A stretch of DNA of 64,000 nt from Flavobacterium saccharophilum (GCF_900142735.1 NZ_FRBY01000005.1:496001-560000), one strand, 5' to 3'. Shown: positions 19,932-31,500, counted from the stretch's first letter. Program-made: numbers and translations. The notes: generated by a model from the sequence alone, not told the origin.

Positions 19932-20702
19932 TTAGAATTTAACTACAATTTTTTCTGAAACTAATTTGTCATTTTGATACGATTCAAAATACCATTGTCC
20001 ATCTTCTTTCAAAATTAAAGAACCCTGAACATTGTCTTTAATTGCAATAAATACATTTGTTTGAGAGGTTTTAAGTAATTTCATAACCACTTTTGGTGTT
20101 TTATCAATTAATTGATAACCTGACTCAGTTGGCTGTGCATACAACAAATTAGGATCTTTAAGATCCGGAGATGGGGCGACCACCACTAAGTTGTTCGTTG
20201 CCGGAGCTGGTGCTGCAGCAACCATGACAGCCGGAGCAGTAACTGCAGCAGCTGTGCGGTTAGTAGAAGTTATTGCTTTTCCACTATATTTATAATGAAG
20301 TCCATTTACAGAGATGAACGCCATATTTAGACTTTCTCTATACGCAGTTTCATAATCTTTTTCTTTGCTTTTCCCAACTTCTGAAGTGTAAACTATTTTC
20401 CCATAACAATCTTTAAATTCTACAAAGAGCTTTGTAATTAAAAAACCACTTTCTTTTCTTACATCCATATACAGTAGCTGACAACGATCTCCTAAATCTG
20501 CTGGAAGTTCTTCATTTACATAAAATGCTTGGAAACCAGCTTTAGTCAAATTCACTTTACTCATTGTTGACATTCTATATTGATTTTCTGTTTTCATGAA
20601 ATCATATTTCAATGGCACAATAACAGCTTTATAATCATTCACAGATTGCGCGAATCCACTAACCGCGCAAAAAATTGCAACCAACAAAAATTTAATTCTC
20701 AT
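19932..20702 (-). CDS. Secreted protein of unknown function
   Basis: A 256-residue exported protein conserved only by appearance. Signal peptide MRIKFLLVAIFCAVSGFAQ, then a domain to about residue 145, an Ala/Pro/Thr-rich linker (150-175) and a C-terminal beta-rich domain (185-256). Two domains with a flexible linker suggest a periplasmic or surface role. Its ATG lies one base from the stop of the upstream phosphatase gene, so it is cotranscribed with the phosphatase-radC-GNAT group. Confidence 0.65.
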   Translation of the reverse strand: MRIKFLLVAIFCAVSGFAQSVNDYKAVIVPLKYDFMKTENQYRMSTMSKVNLTKAGFQAFYVNEELPADLGDRCQLLYMDVRKESGFLITKLFVEFKDCYGKIVYTSEVGKSKEKDYETAYRESLNMAFISVNGLHYKYSGKAITSTNRTAAAVTAPAVMVAAAPAPATNNLVVVAPSPDLKDPNLLYAQPTESGYQLIDKTPKVVMKLLKTSQTNVFIAIKDNVQGSLILKEDGQWYFESYQNDKLVSEKIVVKF

Positions 20703-20703
20703 C

Positions 20704-21390
20704 TTATAAATATTTTTTAAGTTCTAATAAATGGTTTACCTGTTTTATATTTTTTGGAGCTTCTATCTTTTTTTCATTAAAAAAAATAGCATCCAAGCCT
20801 GCATTCAATGCACCATTAACATCCGCATCAAGACAATCTCCAATCATAATACTATTTTCCTTTGAAGCTCTGGCCGAATTAACAGCATAATCAAAGATAA
20901 TACTATTTGGTTTCTTCACACCTGCTAATTCTGAATTTGTTATCGTATTAAAATACCCTGAAAGCAGAGCATTATTTATCTTTTTTTCCTGAACATTCGC
21001 AAAACCATTGGTAATAATATGCAATTTGTATCTTGGTTTTAAATAGTCTAAAACTTCAATTGCACCATCAAAAAGGTGATTATTATCTGTTAAGAATTCG
21101 ATATAATCATGGGCAATCGTATTAATATCTTCATCTGAAATCTCAACATTTAAAGCATCAAAGGAAAACTTTAACCTGTTATAACGAAGTTCAACATGAG
21201 TAATTTGATCATTTTGATATAGCTTCCAGCAGGCTTGATTAATTGGAGCATATTTCTCAATGAAATCTTCAATTTTAATTTCTGGAAATTTACTCTTGAA
21301 AATGCGATCAAAAGCCATTTCTGAATTTTTATCAAAATCCCAAAGTGTATGATCTAAATCGAAAAAAACGTCTGTAATTGTGGTATTCAT
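20704..21390 (-). CDS. HAD-superfamily phosphatase, YjjG-type nucleotidase
   Basis: Likely a 5'-nucleotidase that removes non-canonical pyrimidine nucleotides. The 228-residue product has the HAD motif I FFDLDHTLWD (Asp11 and Asp13 as nucleophile and acid/base), motif II IITNGF, a conserved Lys in AGVKKPN and motif III IMIGDCLDADVNGA. Length and the NEKMAFD-like cap helices agree with the YjjG group. It lies between radC (3 bases) and the secreted protein (1 base). Confidence 0.85.
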   Translation of the reverse strand: MNTTITDVFFDLDHTLWDFDKNSEMAFDRIFKSKFPEIKIEDFIEKYAPINQACWKLYQNDQITHVELRYNRLKFSFDALNVEISDEDINTIAHDYIEFLTDNNHLFDGAIEVLDYLKPRYKLHIITNGFANVQEKKINNALLSGYFNTITNSELAGVKKPNSIIFDYAVNSARASKENSIMIGDCLDADVNGALNAGLDAIFFNEKKIEAPKNIKQVNHLLELKKYL

Positions 21391-21393
21391 AAT

Positions 21394-22083
21394 CTAAAAA
21401 ATTCCTTCATCTACAAAACTATAATATTTTGTTTCAGTAATAATCAAATGATCCAAAACTTTAACATCTAAACTATCACCTGCCTGTTTAACTTTTTTAG
21501 TAATTTGTCTGTCAGCATCACTTGGTTGCAAATTTCCAGAAGGATGATTATGGCACAAAATCAAACCAGTAGCTCCATTTTCAAGAGCTAGTTTAAAAAC
21601 TATGCGCACATCCACTATAGTTCCGGAAATACCTCCTTTACTTAATTGCGACTTAGAAATTACTTTATTTGAATTATTCAGAAAAAGCACCCAAAACTCT
21701 TCATGTGGTAATTCACCAATAATAGGCTGCATAATTTCAAAAACCCTTTTACTTGATGTAATTTTTACCAATTCAACTGCGTCCTCGGCTCTACGTCTTC
21801 GGCCAAGTTCTAATGCCGCGATAATGGTAATAGCCTTAGCCTCCCCTATTCCTTTAAAATTCATTAACTGCGAAATGGACATTTTTCCTAAGACATTTAG
21901 ATTATCAGCACTCGCTAAAATTCTTTTACTTAAATCCACCGCAGATTCGTTTCGACTTCCCGAACCAATCAAAATCGCAATCAATTCGGCATCACTTAAG
22001 ACGCTTTTGCCTTTAAGCATTAATTTTTCTCTAGGACGATCGTCTTCAGACCAATTTGTAATAGGAAAATGAGTAGTCTCCAT
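21394..22083 (-). CDS. radC: RadC-family JAB1/MPN-domain protein
   Basis: Named for DNA repair, though the biochemical role of RadC is unclear. The 229-residue product has an N-terminal helix-hairpin-helix region (FKGIGEAKAITIIAALELG, about 76-94) and a C-terminal JAMM metal site, HNHPSGNLQPSDAD (178-191), with the two His and the Asp in place. Full length. It is not beside a toxin or mobile element, so it appears to be the chromosomal housekeeping copy. Confidence 0.92.
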   Translation of the reverse strand: METTHFPITNWSEDDRPREKLMLKGKSVLSDAELIAILIGSGSRNESAVDLSKRILASADNLNVLGKMSISQLMNFKGIGEAKAITIIAALELGRRRRAEDAVELVKITSSKRVFEIMQPIIGELPHEEFWVLFLNNSNKVISKSQLSKGGISGTIVDVRIVFKLALENGATGLILCHNHPSGNLQPSDADRQITKKVKQAGDSLDVKVLDHLIITETKYYSFVDEGIF

Positions 22084-22093
22084 CTTTTTAAAA

Positions 22094-22555
22094 TTAAATG
22101 ATAGATTTACTCATGCAAACACTATTTACCAAACCTACATAAGGTTCATAGTTTTCTACAATTTCAAAACCTACTTTTTGATAAAGATTAATTGCTTCGA
22201 TTTGTTTGTATAATGTTTCTAAAACTATCGTTTCAAAACCCTGAGTTCTTGCTTCCTCTTCTAATTCTTTTATTATTTTCTGAGCCAAACCCAAGCCTCT
22301 GGCTTCTGGCGAAACGAACATACGCTTCAATTCAACTGTAGTTGAATTATATCTTTTAAAACAACCACAAGCAACCGCCTTATCATTCAAATAAATAACA
22401 AAAACATTCGGATTGAATTCGATTAAATTATTTTCCCAATAATCGTTTTTCAATTCCGGATAACGCTCCCACAAAAACGTATCAAAAATCTTTATTAAAT
22501 CCATAAAATCAGGGTTCTCGCTTGTCGTCTTAACAACTTTTGTAATTAAATTCAT
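22094..22555 (-). CDS. GNAT-family N-acetyltransferase
   Basis: Transfers an acetyl group from acetyl-CoA to an unidentified substrate. The 153-residue product has the acetyl-CoA loop RGLGLAQKIIKEL (about 92-104) preceded by LKRMFVSPEA and followed by the typical AINLYQKVGFEIV strand-helix. Single complete domain. It is 10 bases upstream of radC and may head that minus-strand operon. Confidence 0.87.
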   Translation of the reverse strand: MNLITKVVKTTSENPDFMDLIKIFDTFLWERYPELKNDYWENNLIEFNPNVFVIYLNDKAVACGCFKRYNSTTVELKRMFVSPEARGLGLAQKIIKELEEEARTQGFETIVLETLYKQIEAINLYQKVGFEIVENYEPYVGLVNSVCMSKSII

Positions 22556-22673
22556 TTACTATAATCTTAAAATGCTAATATATTAAAAAATAAGAAAAAT
22601 CATTCATAAAAGGCAGTGCTAAAATGATTAAATTTAAAACAAATAAGCTATTCATAAACTAATCTTAAGAAGA

Positions 22674-23300
22674 ATGAAATCAATACATCTTTTAATAATA
22701 TGCATTTTACTTTTCTCTTGTAACCATAAAGAGAAAAATATCCTTCTAGCCGAGAACAATTTGGAAATAGCACAAACTTTTGGCCAACAATTATCAGATG
22801 CGGCGATTTCAATTATTGATCCTTCCATAGATTATGACCCTGCTTATTTTTCAATTAAATATCCTAACGGTGATGTTCCAAAAAACAAAGGTGTCTGTAC
22901 CGATGTAATCATTCGTTCCTATCGAAAATTAGGTATTGATTTACAGAAAGAAGTACATGAAGACATGATCGAGAATTTTTCTCTGTATCCGAACTTCAAA
23001 AAATGGGGAATGACAAAAACAGACACTAATATTGATCACAGAAGAGTTCCGAGTTTAGAAGTATTTTTTGAAAGAAAAGGAACAAAACTACCAGTAACCC
23101 AAAATGGAAAAGATTATAAAACAGGAGAACTAGTAACCTGGATGATTAATGATAAATTACCTCACATCGGAATCGTAACCAGCAAAAAATCAAAAGACGG
23201 GCAACGAAATTTAATCGTGCATAATGTTGGTGGAGGACAAGTATTAGAAGATTGTTTATTCGAATATAAAATCGTCGGGCATTATAGCTATACAAATTAG
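22674..23300 (+). CDS. DUF1287 lipoprotein
   Basis: A 208-residue predicted lipoprotein with lipobox LFSC (Cys16). The body matches DUF1287: YPNGDVPKNKGVCTDVIIRS (about 62-81), HEDMIENFSLYP, and the C-terminal HIGIVTSKK and HNVGGGQVLEDCLFEY. A Cys in the GVCTD motif with later His residues resembles NlpC/P60-like papain folds, so a cell-wall hydrolase or amidase role is possible; this is inference. Its stop codon lies inside an octamer direct-repeat array. Confidence 0.8.
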   Translation: MKSIHLLIICILLFSCNHKEKNILLAENNLEIAQTFGQQLSDAAISIIDPSIDYDPAYFSIKYPNGDVPKNKGVCTDVIIRSYRKLGIDLQKEVHEDMIENFSLYPNFKKWGMTKTDTNIDHRRVPSLEVFFERKGTKLPVTQNGKDYKTGELVTWMINDKLPHIGIVTSKKSKDGQRNLIVHNVGGGQVLEDCLFEYKIVGHYSYTN

Positions 23301-23381
23301 ATAATTAGATAATGTGTCAATTAGATAATTTTTAAAAAAAAGTGCCAACTGCATAAACTGCAATCGGCACATTATCTAATT
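23295..23381 (+). terminator. Octamer direct repeats and 14-bp inverted repeat between convergent genes
   Basis: AATTAGAT recurs in exact 8-base register at 23295, 23303 and 23319. AATTAGATAATGTG (23303-23316) is perfectly inverted at 23368-23381, and GTGCC/GGCAC pairs inside. It probably ends both the DUF1287 gene and mpl transcripts. Confidence 0.65.
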
Positions 23382-23395
23382 TTATAATTGACTAA

Positions 23396-24751
23396 TTATC
23401 TCATTAACTCCTTAACTTCATCAAAATTCAAACCTCCGTAATTTCCTGAACTCATCAATAAAAGTGCAGAATTATCAAGATTTAGGTTGAATAAATATTC
23501 TTTGAATTCAGTAGGATTCGTATAAATAATCAAATCTTTTCTGTTGAAAGAATTGGCAATTTGCTCATAAGTCACTTCTTCCAATTGCTTAATTTTTACT
23601 GCATCAGGAGAATAGAAAACTACAGCAACATCTGCATATTCTAATGCTCCTTCATATTCTTTCAAGAATTCAGCATTTAAACTGCTGTAAGTGTGTAATT
23701 CTAAACAAGCAACTAAAGTTCGGTTTGGATATTGTTCTTTAACGGCTTTAGTTGTTGCTGCCACTTTACTAGGTGAATGTGCAAAGTCTTTGTAAGCTAC
23801 TTTTCCTTTTCCTTCCGCAATTTTTTCTAATCGTTTTGAAGCTCCTTTAAAACTTGCAATTGCTTCATAGAAATCAGCTTCATCAACGCCCATATTTTGA
23901 CAGATCCATTTAGCCCCGGCCAAATTATTTAAGTTGTGCGCTCCAAAAACTTCAATTGGCATATCGCCTTCCGGAGTTTTTAATAAAGTCACACCATCAC
24001 TTACTGTATATTCCGGTGTATGATAAGATAATTTGCGAATTGGATTTGTTGCTGCTTCAGCAACACGCTTCACCTCAGGATCATTTTCGTTGTAAACTAA
24101 AATACCTCCGTTGGTAATTTTTTGAATGAAAATTTCAAATTGCTCAACATAATTTTCATACGTTGGAAACACATTAATATGATCCCAGGCAATTCCTGAA
24201 ATTAAAGCAATATTTGGTTGATATAAATGAAATTTTGGCCGTCTGTCTATTGGAGAAGATAAATATTCATCACCTTCCAAAACCATAAAATCATTTTCTT
24301 CAGTAAGATGCACCATCGTATCAAAACCTTCCAATTGTGCTCCCACCATATAATCAACTTCAATATTATGATAATGCATTACGTGCAAAATCATCGAAGT
24401 AATGGTTGTTTTTCCGTGCGAACCACCAATTACAACACGGGTTTTATTTTTAGATTGCTCATATAAGAATTCAGGATAGGAATAAATTTTCAATCCTAAT
24501 TCCTGCGCCTTTAGCAATTCCGGATTATCTGCTTTCGCATGCATTCCAAGAATAATAGCGTCAATATCAGCAGTAATTTTTTCAGGAAACCAACCTAATT
24601 CTGCAGGTAAGATACCTTTTTTCTCTAATCTTGATTTTGAAGGTTCAAAAATAGCGTCGTCACTTCCTGTAACCTGATATCCTTTGTTATGTAATGCTAA
24701 TGCCAAGTTATGCATAGCGCTCCCGCCTATTGCGATGAAATGTGTTTTCAT
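23396..24751 (-). CDS. mpl: UDP-N-acetylmuramate:L-alanyl-gamma-D-glutamyl-meso-diaminopimelate ligase
   Basis: Mpl rejoins recycled murein tripeptide to UDP-MurNAc. I start at the ATG at 24749-24751 (451 residues, MKTHFIAIGGSAMHNLALAL), which puts the Rossmann motif at the N-terminus as in the family; the longer frame adds 11 charged residues. The ATP loop GGSHGKTTITSM is at 109-120, and the central EGDEYLSSPIDRRPKF and C-terminal DFAHSPSKV Mur-ligase motifs are present. The HNLA in motif 1 separates Mpl from MurC. It follows the TPR gene. Confidence 0.9.
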   Translation of the reverse strand: MKTHFIAIGGSAMHNLALALHNKGYQVTGSDDAIFEPSKSRLEKKGILPAELGWFPEKITADIDAIILGMHAKADNPELLKAQELGLKIYSYPEFLYEQSKNKTRVVIGGSHGKTTITSMILHVMHYHNIEVDYMVGAQLEGFDTMVHLTEENDFMVLEGDEYLSSPIDRRPKFHLYQPNIALISGIAWDHINVFPTYENYVEQFEIFIQKITNGGILVYNENDPEVKRVAEAATNPIRKLSYHTPEYTVSDGVTLLKTPEGDMPIEVFGAHNLNNLAGAKWICQNMGVDEADFYEAIASFKGASKRLEKIAEGKGKVAYKDFAHSPSKVAATTKAVKEQYPNRTLVACLELHTYSSLNAEFLKEYEGALEYADVAVVFYSPDAVKIKQLEEVTYEQIANSFNRKDLIIYTNPTEFKEYLFNLNLDNSALLLMSSGNYGGLNFDEVKELMR

Positions 24752-24773
24752 TAAATTCCAATTTTTATTGCCT

Positions 24774-25460
24774 TTAAGCCTCAAATTTTCTTTTCAATTC
24801 CTGGGCCTTTTTAGGATCTTTTAATTTGTTCAAATATAAATTATATAATTTTTGAAAAGTGACTTTTGATTTGCCAATTTCATTTGCCTTCAAATAATTT
24901 TTTTCTGCCGATGCATAACGTTTAAAATATTCGTCTATTCTTCCTTTCGACAAATAACCATCCACGGGTGAAATCCTGGCTAATTCACTTGAATATGCAT
25001 TTGCTTTTGATTCGCTGCCTCCAACAATTCCGGGTAATTGTAAATACAATTCTATTAATGCCCATCTGGCCTGAATGTGTTTCGGATTCAAAATAATTGC
25101 TTTTTCAAAGGCGGCTTTCATATCATCAACCATTCCGAAAGCTTTGAATTTATTTACCTCCATCGCTCTCATTCCCAAACAGCCACCATATTTATAGAAA
25201 TAATCGGCCTCTGTTGGCTTTAGCTCTTTCAGCTTTTTGTAATAGGATGCTGCCTTTTCCCATTGCTTTTCTTCTGAAAAAATATCAGCCAAACGTTCGA
25301 GCGTTTTAATATCATTGGGATAATACTTTAGGTTTTCCTGAAAAATCACTTCAGCTTCTTTATACTTTTTTGCATGAAATAACTTTTCAGCTTTTTCAAA
25401 ATTAGATTGCGCCCAAATTACAATTGGCAGAAATAAAAAAAGAAGTAGTAGCTTTTTCAT
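24774..25460 (-). CDS. Secreted TPR-repeat protein
   Basis: A 228-residue exported protein with signal peptide ending VIWAQ (residue 18) and TPR helices: FEKAEKLFHAKKYKEAEVIF (21-40), TLERLADIFSEEKQWEKAAS and YYKKLKELKPTEADYFYKYG. TPRs mediate protein contacts; no enzymatic motif is seen. It is 22 bases upstream of mpl in the same direction and may share its transcript, pointing loosely to envelope work. Confidence 0.8.
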   Translation of the reverse strand: MKKLLLLFLFLPIVIWAQSNFEKAEKLFHAKKYKEAEVIFQENLKYYPNDIKTLERLADIFSEEKQWEKAASYYKKLKELKPTEADYFYKYGGCLGMRAMEVNKFKAFGMVDDMKAAFEKAIILNPKHIQARWALIELYLQLPGIVGGSESKANAYSSELARISPVDGYLSKGRIDEYFKRYASAEKNYLKANEIGKSKVTFQKLYNLYLNKLKDPKKAQELKRKFEA

Positions 25461-25591
25461 ATTTCAAAAATAAGGAAATATAAAATGCATCATTTGCTTT
25501 TAGAGATAAATTAGTAATTTGTACGAAAATTATTTTAATAGTTTTCCCAACCTTTTAGACAAAACCGCACTCTATATACTACAATCGACTT

Positions 25592-28500
25592 ATGAAAAGT
25601 ATCTTATTTGTTTTCTTATTATTCACCACAGCCTTATTTGCACAACAAACGGATAAAAAATGGATTAAAGTTGCATCCTATGAAAATGAAGGTAAAATAA
25701 AATCAGCAAACAAAATCGTTGACCAAATCTACAAGAAAGCGGTAAACAGGAAAGATGAAGTTCAAATGATAAAATGCTTTTTTTATCACTCAAAATATCT
25801 TCAGGTTGTTGATGAAAATGCAAAGACAAAGATCTTAAAAAATCTTAAAACCGATATTAATCGGGTTTCAATTCCATCAAAAGCAATTTTGAATTTGATT
25901 TATGCGAAATGCTTAAGTAATTACTCTAATTATGATTATGCTGTCATGGTTATTGACAGTGCTGCAACAGTTGTAGAAGAAGCGGCATATGCTGTAGCAG
26001 ATAGTGTTGAAATTCCTTCATCTCAGGATTATATTAGTCCGCCAACTGAATTTACAGCCGAAAAAGAAGTTCTTGCAACTCTCGAAAAAACATTAGAAAA
26101 CGAATCAATTCTAAAAACTACTCCACTCACAAATTATCAGGCAATCTTTGATTTTTTGTCTTTAGAGAAACTAAAAAACGAAAACTTATACAATTATCTG
26201 CTAAAAGAAAATATCGAGTTTTTTACTCAAAAAATAGAACGATGGCAAATACAAAATAGCGAAATCGCAGTACATAAAAATGAACTATTAGGAAGTTCAG
26301 AAACATTTTTGAAACTTGACTTGAATTTTATAAAAGATGAGAACCTTAGAAAGGTTATAACTTTATATCAGAAGTTAGAATTAAGTAATCCTTCTTTGGA
26401 AAATCAATTTAACCGAATTACATTTTGCAGTGATTTTATAACAGAATCTATTGAGGATTTAAACAAGTACTTGAATGAACTTCAACAACAGACCAATGAC
26501 ACAATTCTTACACAAAAAATTCTCCTAAAAAAGGCTGAGCTTCTACTTACTCAAGCTTCAAAAGAATTACATCCTGATTATAAAGTTGAGGCTGTCAAAA
26601 TATATGACAATATTATAAAGATCAATGATAAAACTAACGCAGCTCAAAGTGCTCTACAGCAAAAACAAAACGTTGTTGCTAAATCATTGGATGTCCGCCT
26701 TCAAAAATACAGTTATAATAAAGAAAATACCAGAGCTTTTATCAACTATAAAAACATTGATAACTTAAAGATATCATTTTACAAAATAGATCAAAAGACC
26801 CTAAAAAAATTTTCAGCCTCAGAATTAATTCTTAAACAAGATAGTTTAACTGAGGTAATTATAAAATCCCAAAGTAAAATTGCTACCCAAGATTATCAGC
26901 TTCAAAACAAAAAAGATTATTTTGAATATACCACAGAAGTTCTCCTACCCCAATTAGAAACAGGAAGCTATTTAGTTTATTTTGAAAGCGATTCCGGATT
27001 AAAAGACAAAAAAGCTTTTGCACATGAAACTATGACAGTTTCAAATTTAAGTATTCTGGCCTCACAAGGAGACAACAAAGAAAACTTTCAGGTTATAGAT
27101 CGAAAAACAGGAAAACCTCTGGAAAATGTATCTATAAAATCATCATATTATACACTTAAAACAGATTCAAACGGTTTAGCGTCCTATATTGGAAAGAATA
27201 ACTACTCTTACAATGATCAAATTGAATTTACCTTAGAGAATGATACTATTTTACCAGACCGGAATTATATTCGCTATACTCAGCAATATACCACTAACGA
27301 AAAGAAGATTTTAACCGCTAAAGTCGAATTTTATTTGGATCGGGCGATTTACCGTCCGGGACAAACTGTCTTTTACAAAGGAATTGCAATTCAAAAGCAA
27401 GAAAACAAAACAAGCATTGTTGCCAATACTCCTTTTACAATCATACTTAAAGATGCTAATTATCAAAATCTTAAAGAATTTGAAATTACCACAAATGAAT
27501 TTGGTTCATTTTACGGAGAATTCGTTTTACCAAAAAATGGCTTAACCGGTAATTTCAATATTTATGTTAAAAGACCTGAAGGTTATGCAACAGGAGACAT
27601 TTATACAAAGAACAAAGCCAGCGAATCGTTCTGGAAAACTGTTATCCTTGAAAGTTTTGGAATTAACTTTAGAGTTGAAGAATACAAACGTCCAAAATTT
27701 AAAGTAGATTTTGATCCTAAAAAAGAGAGCTTTCAAGTAAATCAGTCGATTAAAGTAAACGGAACAGCAAAAGCATTTGCAGGTAGCAATATTTCTGATG
27801 CAAAAGTGACTTATACTGTAAATCGTTTTACAAGTTATTTTAGAAATTATTACGGACAGGAACAAAATGAAACTATTGCAACGGGCGAAACCAAAACAGA
27901 TGCCTCCGGGAAATTTGTCATTGAATTTATAGCCAAACCTTCAAAAAATGCAATAAAAGAACAATTGCCTGTTTTTAATTACAGAATAACGGCTGATGTT
28001 ACTGATATTAATGGAGAAACCCACACATCAGAAACCATAGTAAAAGTAGGTTATCATGATTTGATTATCAATGCAAGTATTCCAGATCGCATTGAAACTA
28101 AAAACAAAAATGAGATCATCCTCACAAGTTCCAACTTAAACGGAGAATTTTTAGCTGCTAAAGGTGAAATTAAATTGTATTTCGTCGCTCCATTTAGAAA
28201 TAAATTCAAAGAACAAGTTTGGCCAAAACCAGAAATCGAAACTATTTCAACCTCTGATTTTGAACGATTATTTCCTTATGAAATCCGTGAAATTAAAACT
28301 GATAAAAAAAGTGAAATTTTATTATTCTCAAAGAAAATAGATACCGAAAAAGACAAAAAAATAGCTTTAGATTTTATTTCGAATTATAAATCCGGAAATT
28401 ATAAAATTGTTTTTTCGGCAAAAGATACTTTTAATAATCCTATAGAATCTGTTTCAACTTTTGAAATCAAACAAAGCAAAGACAAGTTTAATCCGGGTAA

Positions 28501-31500
28501 ATTATTTACTGCCGAACAAATTAATAGTGATCCTAAAAAAGACGGTTTTGTCGAAGTCAAACTTTCTTCTGTAATTCCAGATCTTTATATAACTACAAAC
28601 GGAAACTATGGGAATCAGATCTATTTTGAAAATACCTATCATTTACAAAACAATGAAGTAACAATCAAAATTCCGCTAAAAAAAGAATTTGAAAAAGCAA
28701 TGCGTTTGGGTTTTCAAAGCATTTTTGAGAACGAAATTTTTAATGATGAAATAGACGTTCCTTTAAAAACGGCGGAATCTAAACTAGAATTGATTGTTGA
28801 AAGTTTTAGAAATAAGATCGAACCTGGAAGTACTGAGAAATGGTCTTTTAAATTAAAATCCATCAACGCTAAGACTGAGGCAGAAGTGTTAGCATCAATG
28901 TATGATAGTTCTTTAGATCAGTTTACTGAGAGAGATTGGAATATTTTAAATATCAATAATTACCGCTACAATTCCTCCAATCTTAAATCTGGTTTAGGAT
29001 TTGAAAAAATAAATGCTTCAATAGAAAACCTGGATGAAGATCTAACATTTAGTAAATTTTATAAAGAAGAAACAAAATTAAACTGGTTTGGCTTTGATTT
29101 TTACGATAGTCGATATGGAGATTCACTGGGCTTAACAATAGCAGAAATTAAAGATAAAAAAGTAGGTAGTGAAACTATTAAAGGAGATCCTGATGCTGTT
29201 TTAACTGTTGATGAGCCTGTTGGAGTTGGCGCTGCGGCTGCAGTAGTTCAGGAAGATAATCAAGTTTATAATACGGCAGCAGCACCAGCTTATTTAGCTG
29301 GACGAGCTCCAGGAATTCAAATCAGAGGTAAGGCAAGCATAGGTGGGCTAGACCCACTTTATATTGTAGATGGAGAAATTGTTGTGGACATTAAAAACAT
29401 AAATCCCGCAGACATTCTTTCAATGGATGTTTTAAAAGATGCGGCAGCAACTGCAATTTACGGAAGCAGAGCAGCAAACGGCGTCATAATCATAACAACC
29501 AAAAAAGCCCTTGAAGCCTTAACCCAAGTGAAAGCTAGAAAAAACCTGTCTGAAACTGCTTTCTTTTTACCTAATTTAAAAACAGACGCCAACGGAAAAG
29601 TAAGCTTCAATTTTACTTCACCGGAAGCCTTAACGGCTTGGAAACTTCGATTATTGGCACACAACAAAGATGCTGTTTCAGGTTATTTGGAGAAAAGTGT
29701 AGTAACTCAAAAAGAATTAATGCTATTGCCGAATTTCCCTCGCTTCTTTAGAGAGAAAGATACTATCGTTATCTCAGCTAAAATTTCGAATGTTACTGAT
29801 AAAGCAAAAAGTGGAATCGCAATCTTGCAATTTTTTGATGCTGTAACCATGCAGCCAATTGATGTTAAAATGGGGAACACAAAAAATGTTCGAAATTTCA
29901 ATGTTGGTGCTTTCGGAAATACAACGGCGAGTTGGACGATTTCAATTCCGGAAGGTTTGCAAGGCCTTCAATATAAAATTTTGGCAAAATCTGGCGATTT
30001 CTCTGATGGAGAAGAAAATATACTTCCGGTTTTAACGAACAATATGCTGGTTACAGAAAGTATTCCGATTTGGGTTCGTGAGAATTCAACGAAAGAATAT
30101 ACGTTTGAGAATCTAAAAAACAATACTTCTTCGACTTTAAGAAACCATCAGTTTACATTGGAATATACGTCAAATCCGACGTGGATTGCGATTCAGTCTT
30201 TGCCTTATTTAATGGAATACGAACATGAGTGTGCTGAACAGACTTTTGCCCGTTTTTATTCGAATGCTTTGGCTTCAGAAATTATTTCTAGTAATCCGAA
30301 GATTGCAACTGTTTTTGAAGACTGGAGAAAAAATGCAAAATTGAACTCAAAATTAGAAGAAAACGAAGAATTAAAATCGATTATTTTGGCCGAAACGCCT
30401 TGGCTAAATGATGCCCAAAGTGAAGACGAAAAGAAAAAGAATTTAGCACTTCTATTTGATTTAGAAAAAATGAAAACTTCGCAAGAAGCTACTTTCGAGA
30501 AATTAAAACAAAAGCAAAATCCATCCGGAGGATTTGCATGGTTTACCGGAGGCAACGAAAGCGAATACATTACCCGACATATTCTGGCTGGCTTAGGTCA
30601 TCTATCCAAACTGAATAAAAGAGAAGATACTAACACAAAAATTGATGCAATTGCCAAAACCGGAATTCCGTTTCTGGATAATAAATTCCTGGAATATTAT
30701 AAAGGTCAGACGAAAAACTTAAAAGCAACTGATAAACTTATATGGATCAATCCTTATTCTGATTTGCACTATCTATATACCAGAAGTTTTTATGTAGACC
30801 AATATCCGCTTTCAGATACTTTAAAAAAGGCAACTAAATTGTATTTGAAAACGGCTAAAAAAGATTGGCTTTCGTATTCTCTTTACGAAAAAGGTTTAGC
30901 TGCATTAGCTTTAAATCGTTTTGGAGAAAGTGATTCGGCTAAAAAAATTATTGAAAGTTTAAAAGAAACTTCTTCTAATAATGAAGATTGGGGAATGTAT
31001 TGGATTGCCAATAAAGCAGGCTGGTACTGGTATCAGGCTCCAATTGAAACTCAGGCTCTGTTGATTGAGGCTTTCGCCGAAGTGAATCACGATACCAAAT
31101 CAGTAGATGCAATGAAAGTCTGGTTGTTAAAAAATAAACAGACCAAAAACTGGCCTACTACAAAATCAACTACCGAAGCCATTTATGCTTTATTAATGCA
31201 AGGAAATGATTGGCTTTCTGTAAAAGACAATACCATTATTAAAATTGGAGATCAAAAAATCCTGACTAAAAAATTATCTCAAAACGAAAAAGAAGCAGAA
31301 ACCGGATATATCAAAATGAACTGGAAAGCTGATGAAGTTAAAAAAGAAATGGCTTCTATAAATATTCAGAACAAATCAAAAGTTCCTGGATTTGGTGGTG
31401 TGTACTGGCAATATTTTGAAGATTTAGATAAAATCAAAACTAATTCAGGAGGTGTTTTATTCGTTTCGAAAGAATTATATTTAAAAAAGAATTCTATGAA

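Noticed and set aside
21602-22072. 156-residue ORF antisense to radC
   Set aside because: Fully inside a strongly supported gene on the other strand; the sequence has the composition of a shadow frame.
27542-27865. 107-residue ORF antisense to the macroglobulin gene
   Set aside because: Shadow frame of a long, well-supported gene.
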